Part shown: one piece after another, positions 13,680 through 25,732 of the stretch
How the letters are laid out: every line of letters begins with the position of its first letter
Position numbering within the stretch: the stretch's first letter is position 1
DNA from: Chrysomallon squamiferum
Taxonomy: Eukaryota > Mollusca > Gastropoda > Neomphalida > Peltospiridae
NCBI GenBank assembly: GCA_012295275.1
Contig: CM022678.1
Coordinates: forward strand, 10,700,148 to 10,764,147
Length of the DNA stretch: 64,000 nucleotides
Reading direction: 5' to 3'
Position numbers and translations under genes: made by a program
The notes under the pieces: model-generated
The model's database searches: none
What the model was told of the DNA's origin: nothing
The model's input: only the letters and a program-made list of their open reading frames with translations

Positions 13680-14900
13680 TATAGCTCAAGGGAGATAATT
13701 TTATTATTATGATTCTTTTTTATTAATGTACTGGTAAAGATTTATGAAAAAGTATGCTAATAAAACATAAAATGGAAGAAGATCTGTTGTTTGGAAGATA
13801 TTTTCTTAATGATTAATTTGTAGATTACATTATAGGTCAAGTTGTTTAGTACATCTTAAATTTTTTTCTATCCGAATGTTTTGGTATTCTTTTATTTTGT
13901 TCTATTAATATACTTTCACTTGACAATCAGAAATCTGGGTACATTTATGTTTTATAGCAGTCTCAGCACTTTAAGACCTGTTGAAACTTTTTAAATACAT
14001 TTTAATTTGAAAGTTCTTAGACCATGTTTTTCTAAATTTTTAATTATGAATTTTGTTGAGGCTTTTCTAAAATTATCTTTTTCATATGAAAAAGTAGTTT
14101 TGATGTTGATCTTTTCTTTTTCTTGTTCAAATAAATATTTCAAATTATTTTGTTTTCTGTTTTTCATTACATATTTGTAGCTAGCATTTTCATCAGACTT
14201 GAGAAACAGATTCCTAAGAGTGAGGAATATTTTTATTTATATAGTTTTGAAATAATAGTAGAAGTAATAGATGTGATTGTGGAAGTAGTGATACAGATAA
14301 TGTTACACTAGTCATAGATGAAATAATAGAAGCAAAGTAGTAGTAGTAGTAGTATAACTAGAAATAATAGTAGCAATAGTAATAATAGTAAAGGTAATAC
14401 AAATAACAATATCATATGTAATTGAGGGAGTACTGTAATATTGGTTCTTTATTAATTTTTTGGTGTGTACATATTCAGTGAACACTATAAACACTGCATA
14501 GATATATATAATAAGGATGTTTCCTGTTGCAGAATATATTGATCAGTACATTTCATATTTATTTCGTTTCTGTGTGTGTAATAAATAATAAATATCATAA
14601 CATTATAATGGAGTCAGACATTGCACTAGATGTCAGTCTTATCTGAGGATCAAATCAGGGTAGAAAATCATATTTATTTTTAGAAAACAAGATTGAATGA
14701 TAATATATTTATATACACACTGAAAAGCATTCATCTGGGAGAGAGATAAATCGTTAAGATCTAAGACATTATCTCCTTTCAAAATATTCATTTCTCAGTT
14801 GAATTCAACATCAATAAAAAGTCTAATGAATGGTAGGTTTAGGGTTTGATTTAAGACTTATTAAGATTTATAAACAATTCTTTTTTTAGACTTATATACA
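13680..14900. other. Right part of duplicon A without genes
   Basis: AT-rich DNA with short (TAG)n-like stretches at 14,335-14,395. It matches about 52,520-54,140 in copy B but lacks the long (GA)n array found there. I see no gene. Confidence 0.6.
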
Positions 14901-15509
14901 ATTAGAATTGAAAACAAATCATATTTTCTCAGTCGTTCAAAAAAGAAGTTAAACAAAACCTAATAAAAACCCAAATTAAAAACGTCTAAAACAGCAGGAA
15001 CACGTGCATGTGCATATATCAAACTGCAGAGGAGGGGAGATAATCGAAAATGTTTAGTGTTTCTGTCTCTGATTTAGAAAAGTTCTGCCTAAACTGATGA
15101 TAGTGAAACCAAAGTAATCATCTTTTAATGATTCAAATCAAACCAGAAGGTGATTTTATTCGTTTTGAAAAGTTTATTAAATCACTTATTTCAGATTTTC
15201 TTAGGTTCTATTTATGGACAAACACTGATTGAGATGACGCACATTTACACCGTTTTTAATGACAACTGTAGAACACATTTCAACAGTATTTAACAATGTA
15301 ATAATCACAGCTATCTGTGTCAGTTAAATTTCTTTGTTATAAACATCGCTATAAATAGCGACATTGTTTTACGATAAAATAACTAAATGGCGGTCTGTTC
15401 CTGAAACATAACCTGTATAATCTACATGTCTGTTTTTAAAGTAGGGATGTCAAATCATGATTTGTCACTGTTAATACAAATATTTATTTATTTATTTATT
15501 TATTTATTC

Positions 15510-15567
<58 letters not shown>

Positions 15568-15626
15568 TTATCTCAGCTAAAACGAATGCGACTGAAAAGC
15601 AACGGGTATACCATATAATATATATA

Positions 15627-15715
<89 letters not shown>

Positions 15716-15974
15716 TTGTGTGAAGTAAACATTTTTATCTCCAGGGAATAAAGCTGATACAAAGCAGTGAACTTTAGTGTTGACAAAACAGATTAGTAGG
15801 TCTTGTTTCGCTCGCTCGTGTTTTGGTAACAAGTTCGTTACACAAACTTAACCCAGATAATAAATATTTCAAACTGTGGTCGTTCGAATTTACAATATAT
15901 AATAAAAAAATTAATTCAATGCAACTAAATTTTAATTAGTTTAAAAGAAATGAGTAGTAGTAATATTTTATTTG

Positions 15975-16037
<63 letters not shown>

Positions 16038-16605
16038 TTGAATTTTATTTTAAATATTTCAAATTCCATTCAGCGATTAAACCAAGTTTTACCTCTGTAC
16101 ACTGAATTACCTTGAATACAGCAAAGATAACAGAAGATTTATTTTAAGAAGTATTTTATCTGTGTTAGTCACGCGGTCAGCAATATTTGATATCGACATC
16201 AAGTGTTTAATAATAAAGTTATTTGATTTACCTGAAAGTTGAGAACATGACAAACAAACAAAGATAAACACGCTATAGGGAAACATATTCACGAATAAAG
16301 AACTACCAAACTCGCACGCACACACACACACACACACACACACAAACGCGCGCGCACACACACACAGAGGATTTGTGGTTGGTTTAAAAAAACAAAGAAA
16401 ACATAGGACACCAGCTAACAGTCGACATCCGAATAAATCGTAGCTGTAATTTACAATGAAAAAACAGCAGCAACGACAACATAAACCAGTTCTGGATAAA
16501 TCATACTTCACTGCCCGTTTGCCCATCTGCATGCACGCACGCGCGCACACACATATATTATTTTAAATTTTTTATTATTTATTATTATTATTTTTAGTTT
16601 ATTTT

Positions 16606-16636
<31 letters not shown>

Positions 16637-16980
16637 TTTTTTAATAATTTATTGTATATGTAATTACAATACACAGAAAAAATGTCGGCCAGCAAAATTA
16701 TAAATCGCCATATGTGCGATCCTTCTGCAATTTATCGAGCGCCAGATTGGTGACATTTCGCGTTTACACTAACTTGGCGAAGAAGAGAAAACACACCAGA
16801 TAAATCAAGTCATATGAAAACGGTAACTTTGAAATACTCTGACAATACAACAAATCTGTTCACTGAACTGAACTGGACTTTATTTACACTCAGTCTACGG
16901 CATATGAGGATACATTTACACAACATTTAATATAACTGTAACAAGTATAACAAGTTTGGCAAGTTCGTGGATTTACAATG
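14900..16980. other. Gene-free interval with clustered microsatellites
   Basis: It contains (TATT)n/(TTA)n at 15,481-15,567, (TC)n(TG)n at 15,629-15,714, (TTA)n at 15,978-16,036, CA and GCGC runs at 16,311-16,367 and (TTTA)n at 16,605-16,640. No exon-like frame with splice borders was found outside these tracts. Confidence 0.7.
15629..15714. repeat. (TC)n(TG)n compound microsatellite
   Basis: About 70 bp of TC run directly into about 15 bp of TG. Two apparent - strand ORFs across it are pure repeat translations. Confidence 0.96.
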
Positions 16981-16989
16981 ATGTACGTA

Positions 16990-18090
16990 ATAATAAAATA
17001 CATACAATATATCTATATATCAGCCAAATGATTTGAGAAATTTCACGATTAGATTACAGAAAATACAAAGTTTTCTAAGAACACCAGCTTTTTCAGAGTT
17101 AAAAACATTTATAAAATGTATTAATGCTTGGTTTAGGTTGACAGAAAACGGTTCCTTTTATTCTTTAAAAACTGCTTGTAAATATATAATGCAACTCATC
17201 TCCGATGTCATAGTTATTACCTAATGAACATACTCTCTTTTCTAATGCACATTTTTCCATCATTCAGTAACAGTCTGTAAATACTAGTAATGATAACTTA
17301 GACTGCTTTCCCGTGCATTCGATACCAGTAAAAAATCATTCTTACTTTGACAGTAATATAAACTGGATAACGTCCAAGTTCTCCTTTAATAAGTACAATG
17401 GAGTAGATTTCCTTACAGGTCATAACAATTTCATAAAGTGTTTACATAAGTTTTGCATTAATGACAATTTTTTAAATCCCCAGATCGAAGAATGAAATAC
17501 ATAGCCTTCTGTGCTTGTAAATACAACATGTTTGTTGCCTTAGTAAATTTATTCGATTTGCGAAAATAATAGCGACATATTTATAACTTTCTATATTATC
17601 AAGCGTTGATTTTCCAAGGTAAAACACTTTCTTGTAATCTTTGTGGTTGCAATAAAAAATTAAAACTTTCATTTTTTTATGTTTACTGTTAGTTTTCATT
17701 TAGTGCAGTAAGAATAATTTCTTTTATAGATTTTTGCATATCCTGGTAATTATCTGGAAGGACTACAGTGACATCGGCATTGAGTAAAACAAACAGAACT
17801 GATGGATGTATCAAAGAATCACTGAACAACACATAAATTTCAAGATACAACGAGAATAGTAAAGGAGATAAATTTTATCCTTGTCTAATACCAGACAACA
17901 GTTATAATGGTCTGTTACTAAGTTATGATATAAGATTTAATATTTTGATACATATTCTAAATTATCTTACGAATTATACCATTTTGAATTAATGTTCCCC
18001 AAAGCCTGATTCTCGATAATGAATAATCAACTAATGAGATCAAATAACTTTTTTGAAAACTGTCATAACATCATCAAGTTATGTATATAT
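16990..18090 (-). mobile_element. LINE fragment: reverse transcriptase end and C-terminal tail, degenerate
   Basis: Read on the - strand, the order is: a palm segment near 17,900 with RQG followed by NLSPLLFSLYLEIY (the usual GVRQG..LSPLLF motif of LINE reverse transcriptases); LLNADVTVVLPDNY near 17,760, where family members normally have YADD; then KVLIFYCNHKDYKKVFYLGK and an ESYKYV stretch (usually YKYLG); and finally a GRYPVYITVKVRMIFYWYRM segment near 17,360, typical of the tail of these proteins. Stops and frameshifts are frequent. The loss of the second catalytic aspartate in YADD by itself indicates a dead enzyme. The 5' end is not visible. Confidence 0.78.
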
Positions 18091-19080
18091 CTTATATCGA
18101 GAATGCGTATACATTAATAAGATAAAATAAAATTTCTTAAAACTACTATTTTCTATATCATAAATACCCGCTTAAATATTTTCCCTGAATGTCTATCGTT
18201 TTTTTCTTGTTTTTTTTTTCCCGAAGTCTAAGTTTTACTGAAATAAAAATTTAATTACAAATTCTCTGATTTTCCCATCACTAATCGCAGCCTTGACATA
18301 TATGAAGTGATAGGTTTTAGACAATGAAGTAATAAATAACATTTATTTATCGTTTATTGCGTTTATAGCGCTGTTTTAAAAACAATTCCGCATGAATGAA
18401 AACGACCTTACCAATTTAGTACAGGTTCGATTATTCACTATCAGAATGGTAGAAAATGCCTAAAATGTTTGTTAAATACTGTCATCTGTTTTAATTTTCA
18501 TTCTTTATTTTATTATAAATGTCGACATCTTTAGTGACCACATTTTAAGCGCTTCATACATTGTCAGTACTGTTTGAGAATTAGCGATTTAAAGCGAAAG
18601 TATTGTCTAAACTTTTAGAAGAAATTAGTTAAAATAAATTAATTTAGAAAACTGAGCATGAGTTCAGAAGGCTCCATATTTATAGCATATGAACAAAATG
18701 AAATAAAATATATTATTTTATTTATGAATATAATTTTTATCATTTTCTTATCACCTCTAAAACAGGAAATCGTTAAAACTACATCACTTAACCTGCCAAT
18801 CATTGAAATAACTTCGCCTTGTATGTATTGAACAGTTTTATACTTTAAGTATATAATTATCAAGCGTTGGTCCAGAAAACCATAACATTCTGAAATTGGT
18901 TCCCGAGTTATATAGATAACTGGTCTGGAATCTGTATCGGAAATGAAAACTTGAGAGATATCTGGTTATTACACAGTAATCTATATAAGTAAAACTGGTT
19001 AATGTTTGGTTTTAAGATTGCACTTGTAAACTGATATATTTTTTGTTAATATTCATCATACCTGAACTGACACGTTATTA
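18090..19080. other. AT-rich interval, nothing recognised
   Basis: No repeat family, open frame or exon signature could be supported here. It may hold more of the LINE 5' part in unrecognisable form. Confidence 0.5.
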
Positions 19081-19119
19081 TGGAAACGCTCACAAATAAT
19101 CAGTCCGATATATCTATTT

Positions 19120-19380
19120 GTCTACACACACACACACACACACAAAAACACACACATATACTCACACACACACACACACACTCACACACACACACACACA
19201 TATACACATACTCACACACACTCATATACACACACACACTCACACACACACATACACACATACACACACATCACACACACATTCATATGCACACACAAAC
19301 ACACACACACTGTTTCACACAGTCACAACAAATAAACACAGATATTATCACTGTCTTTTCACACACACACACAAATAAAT
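19120..19380. repeat. (CA)n-rich imperfect array
   Basis: CA dinucleotides interrupted by TATA, TCA and AAA variants run to about 19,316, with a short second block at 19,358-19,375. The two + strand open frames of His-Thr repeats are artefacts. Confidence 0.93.
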
Positions 19381-19624
19381 AAACAGTCAGATATATCATT
19401 TGTCTGTGCCTTTGTTAAACAGTCAGATATATCTATTTGTTGTCCACACAGTCATAGTACATACACATATAGTTGTTGTAATACATACACATATTGACAC
19501 ACGCATACACCTTCACACACAGACGCATATATATACCTAGACATTCGCATATAGATTGTATAAGAAATAACAGTTTCTTTTGAACTTTTATGGAAACAGA
19601 TCAAAGAAAAATGTTTCGTTTAGT

Positions 19625-20540
19625 TGGTTATAGTTGTTGTAATAATGTCATTTCATTTAGAAACTTTGGTTGGTAGCAGTCATGGTAACGGTTAAAGTTG
19701 TTGTAATAATATCATTTACACCTTTGTGGTAGGGGTGTTAGTTGTTGTAGTAGTCATGGTAACGGTTAATTGTAGCATTCAAGCAGCAGCAGAGCTATTC
19801 ATTTATCCTTTTGCAGTAGAATTGTTAGTTGTTGTAGTAGTCACAGCATGAGTTGTAGTTGTTGTAATAAGATCATTTACCTTTGTAGTAGAATTGTTAG
19901 TTGTTGTAGTAGTCATAGTCAGCAGTTGTAGTTGTTGTAATAATATCATTTACAGAACTTTGTAGTAGGGTGTTTGTTAGTTGTTTGTAGTAGTCAGACA
20001 GTAACCGGTGTAGTTGTTGTAACAAGATCATTACCTTTGTGATAGAAATTGTTAGCCGTTGCGCACAGTCATAGTAGCAGTTGTAGTTGTTGTAATAATA
20101 TCATTTTACCTTTGTATTTACAATTGTTAGTTGTTGTAGTAGTCATAGTAGCAGTTAGTTGTTGTAATAATATCATTTACCTTTTGTAGAATTGTTAGTT
20201 ATTTGTAGTAGTCATAGTAGCAGTTGTAGTTGTTGTAATAAGACTCATTTACCTTTGTAGTTGAATTGTTAGTTGTTGTAGTAATCTTGAAGTAGCAGTT
20301 GTAGTTGTTGTAATAGTTGTAGTGGAAATATTACAAGCAAATTATTCGTCCTTGTAGTTGTAGTTACATTGTTAATTTGTTAATTGTTGAATTAGTCATA
20401 GGCAGACGGATTGTGAGTTGTTGTAGTACTTGTAATTGTCAGTATTAGTTGTTGTAGTAAGCTAGTATAATTATTAGTTACTACAGTAGCTTGCAGTTGT
20501 TCTAGTAGTTGCAGTGGCTGATGTAGCATTATCAATATCA
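19625..20540 (+). repeat. ~72-bp minisatellite, GTTGTAGTAGT-rich, about ten units
   Basis: The recurring unit runs TAGTTGTTGTAGTAGTCATA, then a GCAGTTGTAGTTGTTGTAAT core, then ATCATTTACCTTTGTAGTAG. Copies are spaced about 70-80 bp apart between 19,640 and 20,260 and then decay into irregular GTT/GTA triplets. No coding frame survives across units. Confidence 0.88.
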
Positions 20541-20599
20541 TTACTGTGTTTTAGAAGATATGTTTCTGCCAGTATAATTAAATAATTAAAATTCTCTTT

Positions 20600-20818
20600 C
20601 ACGGAAAAATACGCGATGACCGAACTCTTAAAGGTAGTTTTAAAATTTAGAATTAAGATAATAAGCTATATGGCGAGTTTTGTTTAACAAACAAAAAGAA
20701 TATTTTAAAATTTGTCAGTCTAAGCTGGTTTCTCTTGCTCTTTGATTTCGATTATTTCATTGATATCTACAGGAATATAATAATTTGTAATCTTTTACTG
20801 TCCAGTGGAGCCCTTTTA
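20600..20818 (+). repeat. Dispersed repeat, copy 1 (truncated by the gap)
   Basis: The sequence from AGAATTAAGATAATAAGCTA through GTCAGTCTAAGCTGGTTTCT to GGAGCCCTTTTA matches 55,600-55,795 in the same orientation with scattered differences. The right side is interrupted by the run of N. Confidence 0.85.
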
Positions 20819-21018
20819 NNNNNNNNNNNNNNNNNNNNNNNNNNNNNNNNNNNNNNNNNNNNNNNNNNNNNNNNNNNNNNNNNNNNNNNNNNNNNNNNNN
20901 NNNNNNNNNNNNNNNNNNNNNNNNNNNNNNNNNNNNNNNNNNNNNNNNNNNNNNNNNNNNNNNNNNNNNNNNNNNNNNNNNNNNNNNNNNNNNNNNNNNN
21001 NNNNNNNNNNNNNNNNNN
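20819..21018. other. Assembly gap of 200 N
   Basis: Exactly 200 unknown bases; the round number suggests a placeholder of estimated or unknown size. Frames that cross it mean nothing. Confidence 0.99.
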
Positions 21019-21379
21019 TTGATATTGAGTGAAAAATTACATCTTAATAGTTTCCTTATACCCAGACTTCTCATTATCTTTTTATCAGGTGCAAAACTGA
21101 ATATCTTAGTAACCATATTCTTATTTTATAGTAGAAATTTTTACTTTCAGAAAATTAATTGATATATTTTTCCATTAGTAATAGGAAAAGTCAGAAAGGT
21201 TCATGTTATCTGCTGAAAATTATTTATCTTACTAAAATATCAACTTAATGCTGTTTTTAATAAAATATATCAAAAGAAAATTTTATTTTTCGACTGTAAA
21301 GGTTATCAAAATTTAGTTTAAAAAAAGGTGCAATGTTGTTTTCTGTTACTTACCCCACATATTGTATTGAATAAAGGTG

Positions 21380-21640
21380 CCGCATATAACAGAAAAAGAA
21401 AAGGTGACATTGCAGGTGTATATAACAATTAGAAAAAGAAAAGGTGACATTGCAGGTGTATGTAACAATTAGAAAATTAGTTTTCTTATAAAACGTCTTT
21501 ATATAGTTAGAGACAGAGTGTAACAAGTAATTTGTAAGACTTTAATTTTCTTATAAAACCTCTTTATATAGTTAGAGACAGAGTGTAACAAGTAATTTGT
21601 AAGACTTTAATTTTTTTATAAAACCTCTTTATATAGTTTT
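21380..21640 (+). repeat. Two adjacent short tandem duplications
   Basis: A ~42-bp unit (AGAAAAAGAAAAGGTGACAT plus TGCAGGTGTATRTAACAATT) occurs twice at about 21,390-21,475. A ~64-bp unit (TTTTCTTATAAAACSTCTTT, then ATATAGTTAGAGACAGAGTG, then TAACAAGTAATTTGTAAGAC) follows two and a half times up to 21,640. Confidence 0.9.
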
Positions 21641-22129
21641 GGGGTTATGTTTAAATTATATATATATAAGTATTCTAAAATATTTATAAACAGTAATATT
21701 GTATAATTATATTATCAGACTAAATACATTTGAACTTTTGCTATAACAATAAATATACTTTCTAATCTTTGTATGATTTTATTTATAAATAAATTCTCAG
21801 TGATTCTGTTGTTAGCAAGCAGTAAACAGTTATTCATCAGTAGCATAAAATATTTTAAAATAGTAAAATCAAAACATTTAAATCGATATTGATCAAAAAA
21901 TAATTTAAAACATTTTGATTTTTCTTTTTTCATTCATCTCGTTATAAATGATAACAGAAGACAAATATGATCACATTACTAAATTAAAGAAAATTAAATA
22001 AAAATAATATCTGAAATAAAACTTAAATTTTATCAGAAGTCATATGTGCTTGTAATTAATGTCAACCATTTTTAATAGCATATATCTCACAAAACCAGTA
22101 CCTACCTAATACACTAGAGAGGAAAATCC

Positions 22130-22260
22130 AAAAATCAGTGTACAGTTTGAAAATCCCATCTTGAATTTACAATTTAAAAATCCCAAATTCAGTTTACATT
22201 TTGAGAATCCAAACTTGAATTTACAATTAAAACTGCCAACTTCAGTTTGCAAAACTAACT
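22130..22260 (+). repeat. ~32-bp degenerate tandem repeat
   Basis: Alternating units of the type AAATCCCAAATTCAGTTTAC and AATCCAAACTTGAATTTACA, about four to five copies. Confidence 0.7.
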
Positions 22261-22564
22261 TCTGAATATCATATTTCTAAAACTGAGTACTTAAATTCTC
22301 AATATATCATTTAATTATTTCATAAGCATTTGTCTAGCATTTAATAGGAATGATATTGTAATCAAATTTTGAATAATCATAGACATGCTTTTGTAACTTG
22401 AAAAGTGAAAAATTCAATAAGAGTGTGCACGTGTGCGTGTGTTATTCGTGAAAAGTTGAGAAAAATGCGTATATTCTTGCATGAGAAACTGCACGTGCCT
22501 CAGGTAAATGTCACTTATGTCAGTAAAATACAAAGATGTATTAACCTCTAAAATGTTATCTTTA

Positions 22565-22745
22565 TTTATCTTTAATAAAACTATTATCACTAAAATAATA
22601 AAACTCTTATCACTAAAATAATAAAACTATTATCACTAAAATAATAAAACTGTTATCACTACAATAATAAAGCTGTTGTCACTAAAATAATAAAACTGTT
22701 GTCACTAAAATAATAAAGCTGTTGTCACTAAAATAATAAAACTGT
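22565..22745 (+). repeat. 22-23-bp tandem repeat abutting the left inverted-repeat arm
   Basis: About eight copies of TATTATCACTAAAATAATAA plus AAC, with an AGCTGTTGTCACTA variant in the later copies. The array ends directly at the outer edge of the left arm. Confidence 0.92.
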
Positions 22746-23262
22746 TATGCTTTCTGAGAATGTCCCTTACATTCTAGGCAGCAGTTGCCATATATGGTCA
22801 TGTCACATGACCATACAGTTACCAGTTCTAACAAAAGCTCCCAATAGGAGGCAGTCATGTTAATCTATCTTGCTAACACTCCCCCCCCCCTAATTTCTTT
22901 AAAACATTACACACTGACCTGCATATAAATTACACAATTTCAAATTTTCCCATCTGCAGCAACAAAAAAACTTTTAATCATAATTTTAATTGATGTAATA
23001 AAGTCTGTGATATATCTCTGTCTCTCTCTCACCCCCAACAACAAGAACATGTTACTCAGTAACAAACTGCCTGTTACACTGCAGCAGCAACTGAGCCAAA
23101 AGTACTTGAAATCTGTAACAGTTTGAGCATGAGGAGAGTTACTTTCCAGAACAACTGCAGAGAGGGGTAGGTTATGAGGATTACTATGCTGACCAGCTCT
23201 TGACCTAGATCAGCGTCTTACAGGAGCAGCATTTACATCTTGTGATGATGTCTCTCTTTCTG
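22746..23262 (+). repeat. Left arm of a large inverted repeat (retroelement-derived)
   Basis: The reverse complement of 37,405-37,795 is found here, colinear with indels: first the CATATATGGTCATGTCACAT block near 22,785, then the AACATTAC block near 22,900, then a ~120-bp block (CCAGAACAACTGCAGAGAGG through AGGAGCAGCATTTACATCTT) that matches in roughly 95 of 100 positions. The arm includes a poly-C run at 22,881-22,890. About 14 kb of gene fragments lie between this arm and its partner. Confidence 0.87.
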
Positions 23263-23324
23263 TTACATTCACATCTCCTCTGTCTCAATAATACGGCAAA
23301 ATCAAGATCTTGTTATTGATTACA

Positions 23325-23328
23325 CAGC

Positions 23329-23366
<38 letters not shown>

Positions 23367-23368
23367 CA
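23325..23368. repeat. (TG)n(GA)n short compound microsatellite
   Basis: GTGTGTGT followed by GAGAGAGA, just inside the left arm. Confidence 0.9.
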
Positions 23369-23369
23369 G

Positions 23370-23955
23370 ATATATTTCCACTATATAATAAAGTTTTTCT
23401 CAGTTTATTTACAAATATGAATAATTTGCATTTTTATTTGGATCATTTCCTTAAGGATATTATATACAATATACAAACATATAAACATACATCACATTCA
23501 AAAATAACATTACAAAAAGTAAATAAACAACAAAAATAGTTTAAAAAAAAAAAATATTTTCCCTAAGAGCCTGAATATAAAAAAAAAATATATTTTTTGT
23601 AGAATATTATCATCTCATAATTTAGACAATGATAAAACTGGTTGGTCTTTAAGCAGAAGTGATTCAACAAATAGGCTCAAGAAACTGTTCCACTGTTTTT
23701 ATTTGCACACATGATTGTCACAATTCAATCTCTCAGCTTTCTGATTTGCATCAGTTTCCAGTTTTGGGCCACTTTCCTAGTAATTTATCACGGACTTTAA
23801 CATCATGATTTTCAAATATTTTTATGGCTTTTTAGACTGCTGCAGCTACTTTTTGAACATCTGGACATTATCATTTGATTTCTGAATACGTATAATAAAA
23901 GGATCATCGCTTGGTAAACAGTCCAAAACTTAATTTATCTGAAAGAAATATACTT
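23370..23955. other. AT-rich interval, nothing recognised
   Basis: Poly-A and AT-rich DNA just inside the left inverted-repeat arm; no supported exon. Confidence 0.5.
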
Positions 23956-23957
23956 TT

Positions 23958-24122
23958 TATCATTAGATTATTTTGTTTTTTATTATACTTTTATTTAATT
24001 TTTATCTCTACATATACCCAAATTTTTTATATTAGACTTTTATTTTATTTTTATCTCTACATATACCCATTTATTGATATTAGACTTTTATTTTATTTTT
24101 ATCTCTACATATACCCATTTTT
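23958..24122 (+). repeat. ~48-bp tandem repeat, three units
   Basis: TTTATTTTATTTTTATCTCT followed by ACATATACCCA and a short variable end, three consecutive times. Confidence 0.9.
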
Positions 24123-24296
24123 TTTCTTCTCCTTGACATGACTTCTTACTAATTCTCATATGTCAGTATTTTAACATGTATCAGTAAAATATAAAATTCT
24201 TAAAATTTGAGTATAAGTACAAAATCTGATTTTCTTTATGTGAGACCTTACCTTCTTTCTGAATAAGCAGTACACACCATGAAATAAATGAATGTA

Positions 24297-24308
24297 TGAG
24301 AGAGAGAG

Positions 24309-24357
<49 letters not shown>
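24297..24357. repeat. (GA)n microsatellite
   Basis: About 60 bp of GA with one AATG interruption, immediately left of the coiled-coil exon. Confidence 0.95.
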
Positions 24358-24363
<6 letters not shown>

Positions 24364-24428
24364 CTTACTACAAAACTAATCTAAATCACATTAATTAATA
24401 CAATTATCATTAAAAGTTGTTTTCTCAC

Positions 24429-24561
24429 ATTAGCAGGTGAATTGTCTGCTGCTTCATCTCCAGGTCCAGCTTCAGGTTCATCAGCTTCCACAACCACTCA
24501 GGTCCATCAGCAGTCACATTCAGACTGCGAATCAAATCAGCAGACGCAGAAGCTAATCTCC
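24429..24561 (-). pseudogene. Isolated coiled-coil exon
   Basis: On the - strand a TTTTGCAG acceptor is followed by an open exon and a GTGAGA donor. The 43 residues include RLASASADLIRSLNVTADG and then PEWLWKLMNLKLDLEMKQQT, with heptad-like spacing of leucines in the second half. I do not recognise the parent protein. No neighbouring exon of the same gene was found on either side. The + strand of the same segment is open from 24,442 (Ser/Thr/Gln-rich), but it lacks matching splice borders. The exon itself has no stop, so a live gene with exons beyond my recognition is possible. Confidence 0.5.
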
Positions 24562-24569
24562 CTGCAAAA

Positions 24570-25620
24570 CAGAAATGGAACGATCCAAATTGATTTAAGT
24601 CACATGACAGAATGGATGCATTTGGTTGTTTTACTGGTGAAGAAGATTAAAATCATTTTATATTTCTTTCTTTTTTTATTCTTAAAACAAAAACAAAAGA
24701 AAACTTATCATTAAATTAATTACTTATATAAATCAGTTATTAATAATTATGTAAATAAAAAAAGAGAAAAATTAAAGTATAGTGACTGAAAGAAAAACTC
24801 CAACATAAACAACAGAAATAAAAAAATAATAAAAAAAAAAAAAATAATAAAAAAAAAATAATAATAATAAAAAAAAATAAAAAAAATAAAAAAATAACAA
24901 AATAATTAAATAAAAAAGTGATATTAAATAACACAGCTGGTGAAGATGTAGAACTATAAATTACATTTTGTTATTATGTAGCAATGATAAACACTAGATG
25001 TTAGTTTTACATAAATATAAGTATGTTTACATAAGCACTGGAAATGAATATTCATTTTACAGTGTTAATTTCACATTGCTTTTTATTTTCATTGTCTTAC
25101 AACGTGAAAGAAAGAAAGAAATTTGGAGAGAGAGAGAGAAAGAGAGAAAAAACTGAGGACAGTGTTCCTGCAACCAACCAGCTGTCAATCACCTTCTGAA
25201 ACCAATAATCCATGTGTGATTATCACTAATCCATTCTTTTGTAATCACTGATCCATCTTCTAAATACTGATCAGTATATTCTAACCGTTTATCAGTATGG
25301 GCTAACCACTAATCCAACATTTCAGAGACCAGCTTCCTTGATACTGTCAGTGCTTATTAGAAGGCCTTTTTTTGACAGTGTCTGTTTTACAGAGGTTGTA
25401 CTATATTGGAAAAATTTCAGATACTATAATTTGGACTAATAACAACTGGATTGCTAATACAGTGACTGCTGTAGCAGATTTAATTGTGTAGTAAATGAAC
25501 AAAGTAGTGACTAGATATAAAAAAGTAGTCAGTGAATAGAAGCAAATAAGATAAAATTGAAAAACACGCTAAATATTTAAAAGTGAAACATTTAAAAATA
25601 AATGAACAATATAGGAAATT
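24570..25620. other. Gene-free interval
   Basis: It contains an A-rich AATAAAA tract at 24,820-24,910 and a few GA/GAAA runs at 25,108-25,150. No further kinase exon (HRD or DFG region) of the neighbouring EGFR fragment is recognisable here. Confidence 0.55.
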
Positions 25621-25621
25621 G

Positions 25622-25712
25622 TATGTGTGTGTGTTCTGTGTGTGTATGTGTGTGTATGTGTGTATTTGTGTTGTGTGTATATATGTGTGTGTATGGGTTT
25701 GTGTGTATGGGT
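25622..25712. repeat. (GT)n-rich array
   Basis: GTGTGT with TAT interruptions, adjacent to the 3' end of the EGFR fragment. Confidence 0.9.
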
Positions 25713-25732
25713 GTATATTTGACAACACTCAC

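Larger units (their letters stand above)
9362..13712 (+). pseudogene. Decayed multi-EGF-domain gene, copy A
   Basis: Several exons of a cysteine-rich, EGF-repeat protein are visible, most with AG/GT borders: from 9362; around 9,896; 10180-10311; 10555-10723; 11869-11985; 12541-12659; and a last one from 13528. Exon 10180-10311 is a calcium-binding EGF exon (INEC at its start, then GFTCSCLAGKKLENDQTTC), with cysteine 2 replaced by tyrosine. Exon 10555-10723 encodes an EGF unit (DECSVSTVSCQANSNCKN) but has lost a base at the cysteine-4 codon. Exon 11869-11985 (SSCEQGCRVHDTVEQCLC) needs a one-base shift before LNSDNKTCS. Exon 12541 keeps INEC and GFTCSCMDGYKW in different frames. The last exon (CHSCKIQSDIDQQTECLDQ) is open for 61 codons. 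Such proteins are normally extracellular; the family member is not recognised. Repeated frameshifts make a functional product unlikely. Confidence 0.72.

Noticed and set aside
19080-19382. His-Thr repeat ORFs
   Set aside because: Pure CA-repeat translation.
20735-21116. ORFs across the N gap
   Set aside because: Frames through unknown bases carry no information.
22565-22745. CRISPR-like array of 22-23-bp repeats
   Set aside because: Units are contiguous without unique spacers, and the surroundings are clearly eukaryotic.
23333-23539. 68-codon ORF starting in a TG/GA repeat
   Set aside because: Begins in repeat translation and continues into AT-rich sequence with no recognisable domain.
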